Shown: positions 34,971-46,872 of the stretch, in pieces | Numbering within the stretch: position 1 is the stretch's first letter | Layout: every line of letters starts with the position of its first letter | Assembly (NCBI GenBank): GCA_021234155.1 | Contig: JAJEKV010000165.1 | Coordinates: forward strand, 500,001-564,000 | Direction of reading: 5' to 3' | DNA from: Isoetes taiwanensis | Taxonomy: Eukaryota; Streptophyta; Lycopodiopsida; Isoetales; Isoetaceae | Length of the DNA stretch: 64,000 bases | Program-made: the position numbers and the translations under genes | The notes under the pieces: generated by a model | Told to the model about the DNA's origin: nothing | Databases searched by the model: none | What the model saw: only the letters and a program-made list of their open reading frames with translations

Positions 34971-35484
34971 AGGTCATCTTTTTCATGCAGCAAAGTTTGG
35001 TGCTACGCTTGTCCAATTCCTTTACCTGTAGTAATTTCCCACATCTTCAGGTTTGCATTATTGTTGAGAAAGTTTAGTTACAAACTGTTCACCTACTTAG
35101 AATTTATATTTTATGACCCTTGCAGTTTGAAACAGCCTTGGCTCTTAGCATTATAGCATCAGGAACAAAAATCTGAGCATACATGTGTAGTGATAGTTGT
35201 TCCATCTTTGTTCAACGCCTAAGTTCTCCCCCAAAGGAAAATGCATTTTGCAAAAACTTATATTCAATTGTAGAGTCAAAGGCCTTCTAAAGAACAATAA
35301 TGCAAAGAAGGACACAAGTCCCCACAACAAGAGAATAGCATCATCACGCCCATTGCCATTAGCATTGCCTTCATAAGCATCCTAACAATCATGAGATTAT
35401 GAAGTTGTTAAGAATAGAAAACGCCCTCTTGAGTAGTTTGGGTGGAAAATTCAAATAAATGACAAAGTGAGATGCTTTCATGCG

Positions 35485-35633
35485 ATTTAGTTTTAGAGAC
35501 GTAATGCTCAAGTTCCGTAGAGTCAATGTGAATGGCTTTTTGAACAGCTATCATGACCAGCCCTCTTGAGCCAATGATTTGAGGCGAATGAGCTTGAAGA
35601 GAATGATGTCTCAAAGATCAATGCTATTCTTGA
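35485..35633 (+). pseudogene. Captured gene, penultimate exon (U2, second copy)
   Basis: Collinear with 10855-11005. Differences cluster at CAG/CTG: gacagaatgc to gacgtaatgc, and ttctgtagag to ttccgtagag. Confidence 0.45.
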
Positions 35634-36859
35634 GGTAAATAATGTTATTAATTCCATTTGGTATTTAGCATTTGTTGATTTATGAATGAAATAATGGGAA
35701 AGTCGTGATTAATTAAAGTGGGACTCATTCTATTCCCATTTTTTTTTGGAACCCCGTTAATTTACATAAAAAAGGAGCACCTCGAATTTAAAACTATCCT
35801 TAATTCAATTTTTTGAATAAAACTCTACATCCAAGCTTTGCCGCAGCTTTTCCCCGTTAGCGAAGTCGAGAACAAGAACAATGCAACTCAAACAAAGGAA
35901 ATTCATTAAAGATTGAAACCAAAGAACTAGTTGAAAAGAATTTTTTTATTAATAAATTGAATAGGTACAATGTATTTTACATCTGGACGCCAGAGACCAT
36001 GGCGGTCTTGTCATGCCACTACAGCTTACATCATCTTGGTAGGTGGTCCACCTTAGGATTAACTAGCTACGTCCTTCTTCACGCCGACCGTAGTTTTCCT
36101 TGGGGGCAACCTCAAGAGTGTGGAATGCCTCACGCGGAGGTGCCCTCTCGAGCTACCGGGCCGACCGCCCAATCTACTTCTCCACTCGGGCCCCGGCAGC
36201 CTTCATCGAATATGTTCTTCCCAACCTCCGGTGGGTTATGTAATGCTTGCAAGATGCTTTGAGCTTCGACTTTCTTTGTTCTTCGCTCGTTTCTTTATCC
36301 CTGTGGTGTAGCGAAAGTAACCTTCGACTAGGAAGCAACCTTTATCCTGAGGCCGGGTAAGAGTGTAGCGGACGGATCTGCGCGCTTAACGTATTTCTTT
36401 TCGCTTTGAGCTGGATCTGTGTCACCGAGCGCCTCCTGATGCCTCGAAGGATTCGTAGTTTCGTGTCGGATCTCACAACCACCGGAGCAAGGAGAGTATG
36501 ATGAACAATTACGGTGCCATTAGTCAAAACGAAGAAAAGAATGTTGAAATCAAATTACAATGGAGAACATTCATTCCATACAAATCGCATCCAATGACGG
36601 GTGGTGCTTTTTTATCGCTCGCCGGTCGAAAGGCCCGTGAAAACGAAATGTACAAGCATTATCATAATAGATTGTGGCTGCATCCAATCCAAACAATCAA
36701 ACATACAAATGGTCTCATCAACAGACAAGATGCCTTTCTCGGCTCGTGAGTCGAAAAGGCATCGAAAACTCATATACAAGTATATTCATTACAAAATGTT
36801 CAATACATGTGTTCACGCTTGTTTACAATATTCACACAATTTGACTATCTCCGAAAGCA

Positions 36860-39800
36860 GAGGTCACTCTTCTTGTTCACCAAAATATTTGTCGTCCATA
36901 GCTTTCTATGACGCCTTGCTCTCCTCGATCGGGTTCCGTGAGGTTCGATATAGTTCCTAAGCACATCGGGCGACAAGAATGGCAAAGAGGGATTCCACCA
37001 AGACAGACACAACCGGGCGGACAACCACCTATCCGCCCTTCATATTCTTCGTGTCGATATGGCTTAGCAATGATTGTATTTTTATGCAAGCATGATAGCA
37101 CTTGTAGGCGGAGTCGCCTATGATCAAAGCTGTTGTGTTTGCCATAGTCCTGAATTGCTCATAAACCCTGGCCCAAATTTTCACCATTATAGGCTTCCCT
37201 TTGTAACGGCTGGATCGAGGTCCCGACACATGCTCGACCCTTTCGCTTCCCAAACGAACTTGAACTTCAAAACTGAAATGCCGAGAACACCAAGAACATT
37301 GACAATATTTTTCTTTGCCATACAAGACCATATGCCCACTTCAATCCCCTGCCCCTGCACCATTCAACAATTTCCTTAGCTCTAGGCCTCTGGATACACT
37401 ATTTTATGCCCGCTTTGGCCTGATCTCATGCGAGGTGTTAATCTCTGGACGCCTTTATCGTGGTATACCGCAGCCCAATACTCCATTGACGCCAAATATT
37501 ACAAGCTTGGCGGACCAGCCGATCCCAGCTTGGAGTTTGGCTCGACCATATTTCCGTTCATCGGGATCCAAATGCGGATCATTATCTTTTTCGTGTCCTT
37601 TTCGGCCGTGGAGCGTGTCTTGCTCGATTGTCTTTGTCCTTTTCATTCTCCTCCTCGACGTGAACCGCCGGGTATCCATTGACAATGATCCGAGTCGCTG
37701 ACATGGAACTCCCCCAAATGATGACATCCGTTAGAAAGGAACGAGTTTTTCTCACTGTGAGTCGAGAATGAAAAGAAAAGGTATTGAAAGGAAACGAAGT
37801 TTTCTCGACTCATGAAGTCGAAACACCGATAGAGCAAATTAAACTCACCTCAATCTCGACTCTCAAGAATGTGTTCGCAGCATTCTAGTTCAAACCTTCG
37901 ACATTCTCGCCTACGCCGGGCTTTGTCTCCCTCGCCCTCGCCGCCTTTATCGCTTCCATTTGTCTTCCTCCCCTTGAAATGCTCATGAAGCGCATCCGTG
38001 TATGACCGAATGGTTTCAACCATGTCCTTATTTCCAACCACGGATATAGGTTTCATTCCAAACAAAGATAGCCCCCCCGAGAGAACAAAGCCATTCATGT
38101 ACCACTCGCGATACAATTTGATCTTCCCACCAAGCCGGTTATGAAGTACTTTGATAACCTCTTGGCCGATAGGAATTCTATGTATAGGACCCGCCGCACC
38201 ATCTTTGCCGACTTTGTCCATCGATGGAACATCCTCCATAAATCGCCTCCCTTCCGTGGTTCCATCTCGCTTGAGAGATCATGAACCCGCCGAGATAATG
38301 ATGTTCGCTAGACCACCACTTATCCGTGTCTAGCCGATCTTGAAATCAAAACCAAAACTATATTGGCAAAGTTTGGTGCCTTCGGCAAGCCAAGTCTACA
38401 CTCATGATCAAGTTCAGATATGGAGTACATGATCTTGTTGGTGAAGTTAATATCACCGCCCATTGGGAGACAAAGAAGCTTGTCCGATTGTCTCAAGATG
38501 CAAAAAGACAAGGAAACTGAAGTATCCGTGTCGGTCATGTCCGCATTACACGCCTTGTACCACTGCCTATGTTAGCTTTGTCATAAAAAGGGTGGGGTCT
38601 TCGATCATATTGATGGCAAAATAGTGCCACGGGTCCAAAAGGCCTGCACCACCAAATGGGGGGAGCTATCACGGGCCTTAAATGGGACCACCCTCAATCC
38701 AAGCTTCCTTCGTAATTGCCATATAGCACGCCTCAGGGAAAGGAAGGGTTTTGACGCTACGCTTTCAGCTTGGTGTTGATGTAGGGTTGACATAGACGGT
38801 TCAATTCCTTCATGTCTTCCTCATCAAGGGCAGCCTTTTCCTTTGTAATAATCAAAATCATGGTATTCATTAGATGCAACGCTGCGTAACTCTCGCGGAT
38901 CCTTCTTCTAACGCACGCCGCCTTTTAGGACTGTGGCATAATCCTTTAAGGCCCCGCATTTTGTGAACTCCTAGTCTTCCTTAGCGTGATTGTTCCATCC
39001 AGATTCTCTGCCTTTGTAGGTCAAGCCGCTTTGTCCGGCCGTGCCCCCTCAGATCCTCTTCATGAACCGCTTGTCGAACAACTTGGGGTCCGCCCTGCAT
39101 GGAAATTCTCCATTGCCGTCCTTCAGCTTGCTCTTTGTCCATTGAGCCCATATCTCACCATTTCTCCCACCGCCTGGCCGAATGAGGTCATATTGGTCCG
39201 AGAGACTCCCCGCCTTTCCTTGGTGTTCTTTTTCTTCTCCTCTTCATCCTCTCCCTCATCATCTTCCTGCCCCTCCACATATCCGCAGATAGTTTCTCAA
39301 AGGTCTTCCACTTATCCGAGGGAGCCCCCGTTTCTTTAGACGCCGAGGACAACCCAATGCTTTCCACCGCTGCCTAGCGGTATGATCCGTCGATAAGGGC
39401 TTGATTCACCAATGTACCAATGTCGAGCATGGAAGTATCTACAAACACCGAAATAAACAAGAAATAGTAGCTCAGGGGTTCGACCACCGAAGTCGAAAAG
39501 TCCCTCGAATGTCTAATTTTCTTTTACTTCTTCTCGGTTTTCTCACTGAAGAAGTCGAAAGCTCGTGATCCTTTCATTTTCTCAGAGCCCTTTCGCTTCG
39601 ACCGCGGAGTCGAAATCCCAAAGATAATCGGAAATGTTAGATGATAGGCTTCGACTCACGAAATGAGAAAGTCCCTTGAATGTCTAATTTTCTTTCACTT
39701 CTCTGGGTTTTCTCGACTCGCGAGTCGAGAAAGCCCTACCATCCTTTTCATTTCCGTGTTCCCCGGCTTTCTCACTTCGCGAAATGAATGGAAAGAATCG

Positions 39801-40000
39801 AGAGAGTTATTTACCTTTACGTAGTGGGGCACTCTGCCGCTATTGTGTTCGCAAAGGGCTAATCTTGGCCAGCCGGGCTGTTTGGCGCTCTCGCCGAAAA
39901 GAACTCTGCACTCTCGCTTGGCATATCTATCCTTGATCCTTTGGGGCACCTCCTTCTCCGTCTGCAATACTTGCGCCGCCCTCAAACCATCATCCAATTA
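36860..40000 (-). pseudogene. FCP1-like phosphatase gene (U2 copy)
   Basis: Collinear with 12230-15400. Motif I reads KLVIFGVNGVL and the later motif LIIGDSAYKCYHACIKIQ, so two Asp codons appear as Gly. In both cases GAC before G has become GGC, and neighbouring Asp codons show the same change (five CGTC sites on the plus strand at 13283-13320 all read CGCC at 37908-37945). I therefore think these are sequence artefacts, not real loss of catalytic residues. The 37850-38239 frame (PIHRIPIGQEVIK, GMKPISVVGNKDMVET) and EKEVPQRIKDRYAKR at the start are better preserved here than in d1. Confidence 0.6.
39470..39800. repeat. Palindrome-bearing intron of FCP1-like gene (U2)
   Basis: The counterpart of 14858-15186. 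One perfect 24-bp palindrome remains at about 39716-39739. The others read as variants such as cgaccaccgaagtcgaaaa and tcactgaagaagtcgaaa. Confidence 0.6.
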
Positions 40001-40079
40001 AATTGGGATTATGTCAACTCCAAAATCACGCCAACCTGCTATTCTCTTCTAGGGGGTTTTGGTTTTTTTTAATCTTTTT

Positions 40080-40910
40080 TTTTGACTTCAAAAATAACAT
40101 AAGGTTGCGATTCACGTGTGACTTTTCATATGCGAATTGAAATATGCAGAAATGAAGAGCAAGTTGCTAACATAGATGAGACAAATATTGCTTGCTCGAT
40201 AGATGATAATATTAGGTTTGATAATAACAAATTGCATTATTTATGCAGGCAATTCCGCACTAAATTATCGATACATGACACAAATATCATACAAAAATAT
40301 CATATATTCCAATAAAACATTAAGGATCAATCCATGTTTTTCCAATGATTTAACAAGGTGTGGTTCCATGTCACCGCTCTATCCAGTTCTGGGTACGAAT
40401 CTAACACTTCACCCACCGCCATCCCCATAGCCAAATTATGCATAATAGACACAAACTTCACCGTAAAATCATCCGTCCCCAAAGTTTTTGGATTGTAAGA
40501 TGGTGGATTCAGGGCCCTGTGTTTGATTGTAGAAGCATTTGAGAGCATCATCATCCACTATGATTATATCATCCTTATTCTCGATACCAAGTTCGGCCCA
40601 TCATGTTACTCAAGTGTTTGATGAAGATAGGCTTGCCTCGTTGGATCCTTGGGATTAGTGAACTTCACACATTTGTTCTCGATCCCAAAGGGTCAACCAA
40701 TTTCTATGCATTTCCCCAGTGCCTCCAAAGTATCCTTGATGTTCCTTAGTTCCATGGATGACCAAATACCAACTCGAAATAACCCTAATGCCTCGCCTAG
40801 CATCTCCTTCAAGTCGCGGCGCGATAGATCCACTTGGTGTTTGATTTACCGGTGTCCGATGAAACTGTTCTCTAGCCACTTTATTTTTCGAAAAGTCTTG
40901 CAAAGGACTC
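40080..40910 (-). CDS. Unrecognised element protein, C-terminal segment (U2)
   Basis: Two good minus-strand stretches. 40655-40903 contains SSWYLVIHGTKEHQGYFG and EMHRNWLTLWDREQMCE. 40327-40554 contains DFTVKFVSIMHNLAMGMAVG and LDSYPELDRAVTWNHTLLNH. They are conserved in U1 and probably belong to one gene with the coding stretches further right. No known domain recognised. Confidence 0.4.
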
Positions 40911-41324
40911 CGCTTAGGTCGAACACCACAACCTTCTTAGAAACGCAATGGAAGCTGAAACATCAAACATGTATCCGTCAGAAGATATATTTATAACACA
41001 AACAATACAAACGCCGCCAAGCGTGATTTGAAATAGTCTTAACCAAATCGCGGCTTCGGCGGATTTAGTTTGACAACTAAAAATAATCAAAACACGCGCT
41101 TGGCGATTTAATTCAAAGGTAATACAAATTAAATCACGCTGGCGCTATTTCGCGGCAAGGCCATACCCATCATCTTCGCCATTGCCACATCTCGCGCACA
41201 TTCTCCCCTCCGCCACCCTTAATCTTCGTCTTCTTCGATCGTTAGAATTGTTATTTTCTATTAGTTCCACAAGGCCCTTCACAACCGACATTATTTTACT
41301 ATTGATTTGGCAAACCCAGAATCA

Positions 41325-41830
41325 CTAGAGCCGCCTTCTTGCCTTCATTTTCGGTTTCCTGCCAATTATTTCATTGTTAACCTGTGAATCTACTCTATTG
41401 TTGCTTGCATCACCCGCAATGTGGGCAAGGATATTCCCTAAGTTCGCCGCCATCACAAAGTACTTTGAGCAACCAGCTTTAGCAGCTATTTGTTCATTAA
41501 TGCTTTCCTTATCGTCATAGATTACTAGTTCCCTCTCCGGAGCAACGCCCACTTTCGAATTGGACAAGTCTACGAGACTTTTGATTGCCGATGATTTCAG
41601 GTTGCCATAAGGGCCTTTAGGAGACTTGGCAAGCACATGCATGAGGAATGGTTCAAGAAAGTCTTTGGCCCCGCTCATCACTCACAAAGCAAAGGACATC
41701 TTCTTGCACCCATAAGAGCCTCTCGGGCAATATAACCTCCAACATGAAGCTCCAAGCAGGTTGTATCAATTGGAGCAAATGCCTCGACGAGGTAAGCAGC
41801 CCATAGACGGGAAAATCCATTTTTATTTAA
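41325..41830 (-). CDS. Unrecognised element protein, middle segment (U2)
   Basis: A coherent minus-strand stretch: AFAPIDTTC, HVGGYIAR, CPLLCEVMSGAKDFLEPF, KSPKGPYGNLKSSAIKSL, NSKVGVAPERELVIYDDKES, AGCSKYFVMAANLGNILAHI, ending KMKARRRL. The low-complexity-free composition and conservation in U1 support real coding. The family is unknown; the alternating hydrophobic/charged pattern suggests a globular domain. Confidence 0.45.
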
Positions 41831-41959
41831 GGGCCCTTCTCCTTAGTTTGTAGCTCAGTACTTGATTTCCCCACTTAGGAGGGGGGTCCCATTCTCATCC
41901 TCTTCTCGACTCATCCTCGCTCGGACCGATCCCGATCCGTATGAAAGAATATAGTTCTT

Positions 41960-42610
41960 AAGTCCGATCATCTAGAAGAAAAACATTCCCATGCACCGCT
42001 ATTGTCACCCTTTGGCCTTAGCAATATCATATTCCTCGCCCGACAAAGATGGATATCATAATAAAGATCACATGTGCCATCTTCCGCTCGCTTCGTGAGC
42101 TCATTATCCTTAACATCATATATTAGGCATCCCTCCCTAATAACTTTGAGGCACTCCGCATCATGAGCAGCAGATAGTGCATGCAGATGTGACTCACCCC
42201 AAGGACAAACGATGACAATAGTGAAGGACCTCTCGCTTGTCAATCCTATACAACGTAAAGAAGCTACCAGAGTCCTTCCTCGGTTCATGCCCATATCTCC
42301 TCTCCCACCCTCGCCCCAACACAAAGAGTGATATATTTTTAAGGCCGGAAGTTGAATCGGCAAGAGACCTTTGTACCCAATGGAGACTGAATACCGATGT
42401 GTCGCCTTCTCCAAAGAATCTTCTTCACAAGGGCCACTTTTCTTCTCAACTCAGCCAAGACCTTTAGGGGTAGAGTCTCCTTATGTTTTGTATTTTTACC
42501 CTTCCAATTCTTTAGGAAGTCCTTTGACCGTAATACAAACTTCTTGATGTCATCATTACCGACCTTGTATTTGTCCAAAAATCCAATTTCGTGATAATGC
42601 CACATCCCCC
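41960..42610 (-). CDS. Unrecognised element protein, further segment (U2)
   Basis: Two overlapping minus-strand frames: 42339-42605 with YHEIGFLDKYKVGNDDIKKF and LPLKVLAELRRKVALVKKIL, and 41968-42414 with TIVIVCPWGESHLHALSAAH, AECLKVIREGCLIYDVKDNE and DGTCDLYYDIHLCRARN. A frameshift near 42340-42410 separates them. The corresponding U1 region (22330-22940) is broken. The Cys/His content is not arranged as any zinc finger I recognise. Confidence 0.4.
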
Positions 42611-42789
42611 GATAGCCTTTTGTAACTCAAATTCTACAAACGACTTCATTGTATAATTACATCCTTTACATGATCAAGCAAAAGACTCAACGAAGGACAT
42701 CCTATCCTTGGTGAAAGCACCCTTCTTGTATAAGACTTCCTTCTTTAAGCACCGGGTCTAAAACCCAAATGGTCTCAAATTGGCCGCCT

Positions 42790-44200
42790 AGCCCCCTCGA
42801 AGCTTTTCTCATCTCTCACACATTCAAGTCAAAGATGCTTACATCAACAGAGGCACCCTACCCATAGTATCCGCAGCTTCCCTTGTGCATAAGCCGCCCC
42901 GCATTCATTCCAGCTTGAGCCATACTTGCCTCCTTACAAAACACAATCTTATACGAAGTCTGTTGGTCCCGACTGGCCGATGAGCTTTATGATCCGCAAT
43001 GTCATCACCACCTTTTTCTTTGATTTTCTTGCGTCTTCTTCTTCTCAGATAATTGTTCATGGACAGAGTCCGGCCCAAAGCCAGCCTTGAATGCCTCGTG
43101 ACTTTGACCTGCCTCGCCCGGTGGGCAATGGGCAGCCATATTCCACCCATCGCTGATCGGGCGTATGCGCAGCTTGTTCAACGATGGACCGCAATAGTAC
43201 GCATATTGAATCAAGATCATAGAATAGAAACACGCGCATTTGAATAGAATTGATGAAGAGAAAAATCACGCCGGGCGGAAATGAATAAAGTTACTAATGC
43301 AATTCACGCCAGCGCAGTTAACAAAATCAAACCAATTCCGCCAGCGTTTTTGAAATCATCGATTACGCGCACGGTTTTCAAATCAATTGGTTGACTTGAA
43401 AACACGCCCGGGCGTGAATTCATTGATTTCAAAACACCGGGCGGAATTGGTTTGATTTGAAAGCACGCCTCCGGCGGAATACAATTTATGAAACCAAAGT
43501 TGATTACCTTTTGTATAGAAATGTCTTCCCATTTCATTCAAAGTTGCACTAATCTCAGCCAAATCCGCAGTGAAGTATTGGCATCCAAGATACGACACCT
43601 CCTATAATGCATAGTGATTGTAGAACACTTTTTGGCCTGCTTTGTTCTCGGCCTCCGATGATGGCCTTTTGTGCCTCAACGAATGTCGCCTCGCGATGAT
43701 GACATATTTAATATCATCACTTGATAATAGCTCCCGACGTTCGCCCACACAAAGCAGTTTGTTCGAGATCATATCCCAAGGTAGCACATCCGGCCGGCAT
43801 AGGCATTTGACCTCGATTACTAATCATGCTCAACAATCTCCATGGCATGTCTTGGATCATATCTCCTGCTAACATAAATGGAGCTTGGTGAACGGATGAG
43901 GGACTTCACATGGATCGCAAAAGTTTCCTTTAAGACCCAATGGATAATGGTCACAGATTTATTCAGCCTTGTTCATGGCCTCTAGTCGCGCCACTGGCCC
44001 CGCTTCATTCTCAAAAACGAAGCCTCCATGCCTTCGACAACCGCAGGTTGAACATTCTTCCCTAGATCTAGGACCCTTTTTAGAAGCTTTCAAGTCACCT
44101 AATTCCCTAGCTTGCCGCAAATAGTGACTTGGTGTCTGTTTAGTGAACATGCCTCTACGCATACCGTAACCCCTTGGCAAATAGATATTGGCGAATCGCT
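42790..44200 (-). CDS. Unrecognised element protein, N-proximal segments (U2), fragmented
   Basis: Short minus-strand coding-like pieces conserved with U1: NNYLRRRRRKKIKEKGGDDI near 43005-43080, a basic stretch that could be a nuclear localisation signal, and LRQARELGDLKASKKGPRSR plus EECSTCGC at about 44020-44120. The stretch between, at 43260-43480, is rich in CACGCC palindromes and probably intronic. Confidence 0.3.
43280..43480. repeat. Cluster of CACGCC/GGCGTG palindromes (U2)
   Basis: Contains a perfect 14-bp palindrome cacgcccgggcgtg at 43403-43416 and several variants (cacgccgggcgg, cacgccagcgc, cacgcctccggcgg), each separated by aattggtttgattt-like spacers. Period is roughly 35-45 bp. 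U1 counterpart near 23560-23710. Confidence 0.65.
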
Positions 44201-44459
44201 ACATTGGTTGGCCAACCATACTTAAAACATGTCTCACCGCTTCACATCCGGCTTCATGAACGATCCTTGTATGCGAGCTCTACAAAGGAGTAAGTCCGAA
44301 AGCGGATCTTTCTTCGCTCGTAATCTCCAAGAGCAATTTGCGCTTGGTGTCATCCACTTCCTCACAAGAGATTAGGATCCCTTGTTTGGCCATCTTGTTC
44401 GCTTCCCTTTTTCTTCAAGAAGAGAGTTAAGTCGAGCTTGCCATTTGTCTTGGCAAGGT

Positions 44460-44662
44460 CAACGCATTCACTCGCACCCTCGCCCATTTCCTCTTCGTAA
44501 GGTGCGGTGGTCGGTTGCTATAAGAATCGACCCTTCATCATCTAAGGTGAGATCATATGGTACTTGCATCCGGGTCGCCTCGCCTTGCTTTCTTAAGGGA
44601 TTAGAACCCGAATTAGTAGGGGTTTTCTTCCTCTTGAGCACTTTGCAAATGAAGATGAGCAC
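44460..44662 (-). CDS. Unrecognised element protein, basic N-terminal segment (U2)
   Basis: The minus-strand frame gives VLKRKKTPTNSGSNPLRKQ then VPYDLTLDDEGSILIATDHR. It is preceded upstream (minus sense) by the palindrome at 44692-44704. The first coding base is uncertain because no ATG in this frame was found. Confidence 0.35.
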
Positions 44663-44691
44663 TTTTTAGAGTACTTTTCGTAACAAGAGAT

Positions 44692-44704
44692 CACGCTTGG
44701 CGTG
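44692..44704. repeat. CACGC-type palindrome
   Basis: cacgcttggcgtg, just upstream (minus sense) of the coding stretch at 44460-44662. A related half-site, atcacgccatgg, follows at about 44727. Confidence 0.6.
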
Positions 44705-45677
44705 CATTTAAACCTAAATTAGTACAAATCACGCCATGGTGTTGGTATCTCCTATTATTGACCATGCTATGCTAATTTGAAACTAAATTATTTTGCATCC
44801 ACATTTTAAGCTACATACCCTTCATGAATCCATATTTCACACTATTTAACCTCATTGAACATTGCTATCTCCAACTGCCTAACACCGCTATATTCTATAT
44901 ATAAAAAGCGAGCAAAATTATGTTCTACGTAACGGACAATCGAGCATTAACTCGATGTTAATACTTAAATTCATGCAAAGCATAATAACTCAAACTCATG
45001 CAAAGCATATTATCTGAAGGCAAGGAAATATCTCAAATTCATGCAAGCATAATACTCTCCACACAGTGTGTATTCTGTGGCAAATTAAATACCTTGAATA
45101 GGGTTCTGTGTATTCTGTGTATTCTGATCAACGTCCTCTGAAACTTGAGAAGAGCCGGGTTTAGAGATTCCTCTTCCACCGCTTCCTCTGCCCCGTCCGC
45201 CTCGACCTCGATTCGCTTTAGAAGACATCTCTGGAGTCGCCTAGTAACAGAGTCGGAAGGTCGCTTGGATACGTGCTCGAGCTGCTCGAAGAAATAGCTT
45301 TTTCTACCTGTACGAGAAATAGAGAAATTTGAATTTCAAGAAAACACAAAATGCAGTTTCGAAATATTCTTGACACATACAAATAATAATGACGAAGACC
45401 CGTCCGCCGACTTCTTTCATTAAGTTTTTAAAAACCAATCTACCCAAAAAGTATCCCGCCAAATTTATCCCGCCTAAACGTAGTTAACCTAATCTTTCTT
45501 CTAATTCGAATTTTTCCCGACCGCCAGGAGTTTCCATAGCTTCAAATTTTCTCAAATCAGCTTCGGAGACTCAAATCAGCTTCTCAAGAATGGCTACGTA
45601 ATTCGGTACTCATCTCATTCCAATAGCTTGAACATTAATTTCCAATAGTAGGTGTTCGAATAGCAATTTTTTTCAAG

Positions 45678-45925
45678 TAGTCGGTCAAGATGAATGTTTC
45701 ATGTTAACTACAAATCAGAAAAGGAAAGTAGGATTATGCAAGATCGACTCCATCGATCCGATCAGAACCGCCATGGAATTCGCCGGGGATAAGTATGTCC
45801 GAAAGTTACGAAGATTAATCACAAGCGCTTATGGATGAAGCTTTACCTCGCAGACACCCGGTGGGGATACGGTTGGAGAAAGTGTTGGAACATTTGTTGC
45901 ATGGCCAAGAAACCGCTTAAAAAAG
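45678..45925 (+). CDS. DUF8039-like exon of an element gene (U2)
   Basis: The best copy of three. After a T-rich acceptor (ttttttcaag) the plus-strand frame runs VVGQDECFMLTTNQKRK, GLCKIDSIDPIRTAMEFAG, DKYVRKLRRLITSAYG, one TGA, then SFTSQTPGGDTVGESVG and TFVAWPRNRLKK, ending at a strong donor (aaaaag/gtatgt). The run from a variable-partner segment to GTFVAWP resembles DUF8039 in plant CACTA-type transposon proteins (family recall, no search run). The next exon on the same strand could be the DUF7869-type exon at 49554; that would place several minus-strand units inside a 3.6 kb intron. This link is speculative. Confidence 0.45.
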
Positions 45926-46055
45926 GTATGTAACATGTATTACATTGTAGAAATATAGAAGTAGACAAAATTTGTTGTATTCATTGGAAAAAGATTACAA
46001 TTGTATATAATCTGGATAAACCGGATAAAACGGACAAAATCCCATCATCTTGCTT

Positions 46056-46711
46056 TCAAGCCCGGGGCCACCGAGTAGCTGGGCTATCGATACTCCCATT
46101 TCCATTGCGGGCATAGTGAATTCTTTCGGTAAAACCCCAAAGAAAAACACTGTGCTCTAGCTCCACCACCCCCGCTGCTCCACCTCCACCTCCTCGCCTC
46201 GCCTCGCCTCCCTTTGCTCTGTTGAACCTCCAATGCATCGTGATAGCGCCGCGATAGTGGTTCCATTGGTTGAGCCATCTCCATTGCATCGTGATAATCT
46301 TTGCCTGTGGTAGTGGTTCGTGTTGGGGCATCCGGGCATAGAGGCTAACCACTAAGAAACGCAGCTCCTCATTTTGAATCTCGAGCTGACGGATGCGAGA
46401 TTCACTCTCGATCAATGCATGTACTGCATTCTCGAAGTGATTAGATAAGAGGGCGAGCCTCCGCGATTGACAAGGGCCCCGTGAGCCCCAGATCTATCAT
46501 TGCCCCCAAGGCCTGCCGCCATCATCATTACTTGATCCAAGTACTCCGTGGGTTGCAAGATCGGTGCTCCAAATTTAACCGGTGCTCGGCCGCGTTCAAC
46601 CGGATCGAGATTGGAGCCAAACCGGAGTCGGGCAGGTGATTGCTGGCCCAAATGTAATTCCAATCCATCTTCGCCACCAACCGGGTGATTAATGTAACCC
46701 GCATCTATCAA
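46056..46711 (-). CDS. Element protein with C-terminal coiled coil (U2)
   Basis: The minus strand carries IDAGYINHPVGGEDGLELHL, RFGSNLDPVERGRAPVKFG, ILQPTEYLDQVMMMAAGLGG and GALVNRGGSPSYLI, then after a frame slip at about 46412 SESRIRQLEIQNEELRFLVV and SLYARMPQHEPLPQ. The last part has heptad-like leucines and charged residues, so it is probably a coiled coil. A TATA-like element lies about 50 nt upstream. I do not recognise the family. Confidence 0.5.
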
Positions 46712-46735
46712 TAGGAAGTGAGCTGAGTATCGCGA

Positions 46736-46803
46736 TTCACGCGCCGGGCGTGTTATATTTCTTTATTTATAAACTTAGAAATTAAGAGACACGCCCGGCG
46801 TGT
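46736..46803. promoter_or_regulatory. Promoter region with TATA box between two palindromes (U2)
   Basis: The minus-strand TATA is ttataaata (plus 46761-46773). It is flanked by cacgcgccgggcgtg (about 46738) and acacgcccggcgtgt (about 46789). It precedes the coiled-coil gene. U0 has the same TATA at 1570-1582. Placement of CACGCC palindromes at this promoter and at P1 and P2 suggests a control site; that is inference. Confidence 0.5.
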
Positions 46804-46872
46804 TTAGCGTAAAAGTTGAAAGTAGGGATACAATTGTTTGCACCGCCGTAAACCGCTATATAGGAAAACTAT

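Larger units (their letters stand above)
34581..40490. repeat. Single-copy counterpart of d1/d2 in U2
   Basis: Collinear with 9943-15868. Flanking sequence continues smoothly on both sides in U2 (the GNOM exons at left, the unrecognised coding region at right), so the single arrangement is probably ancestral and the d1/d2 duplication happened in U1 only. Confidence 0.8.
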
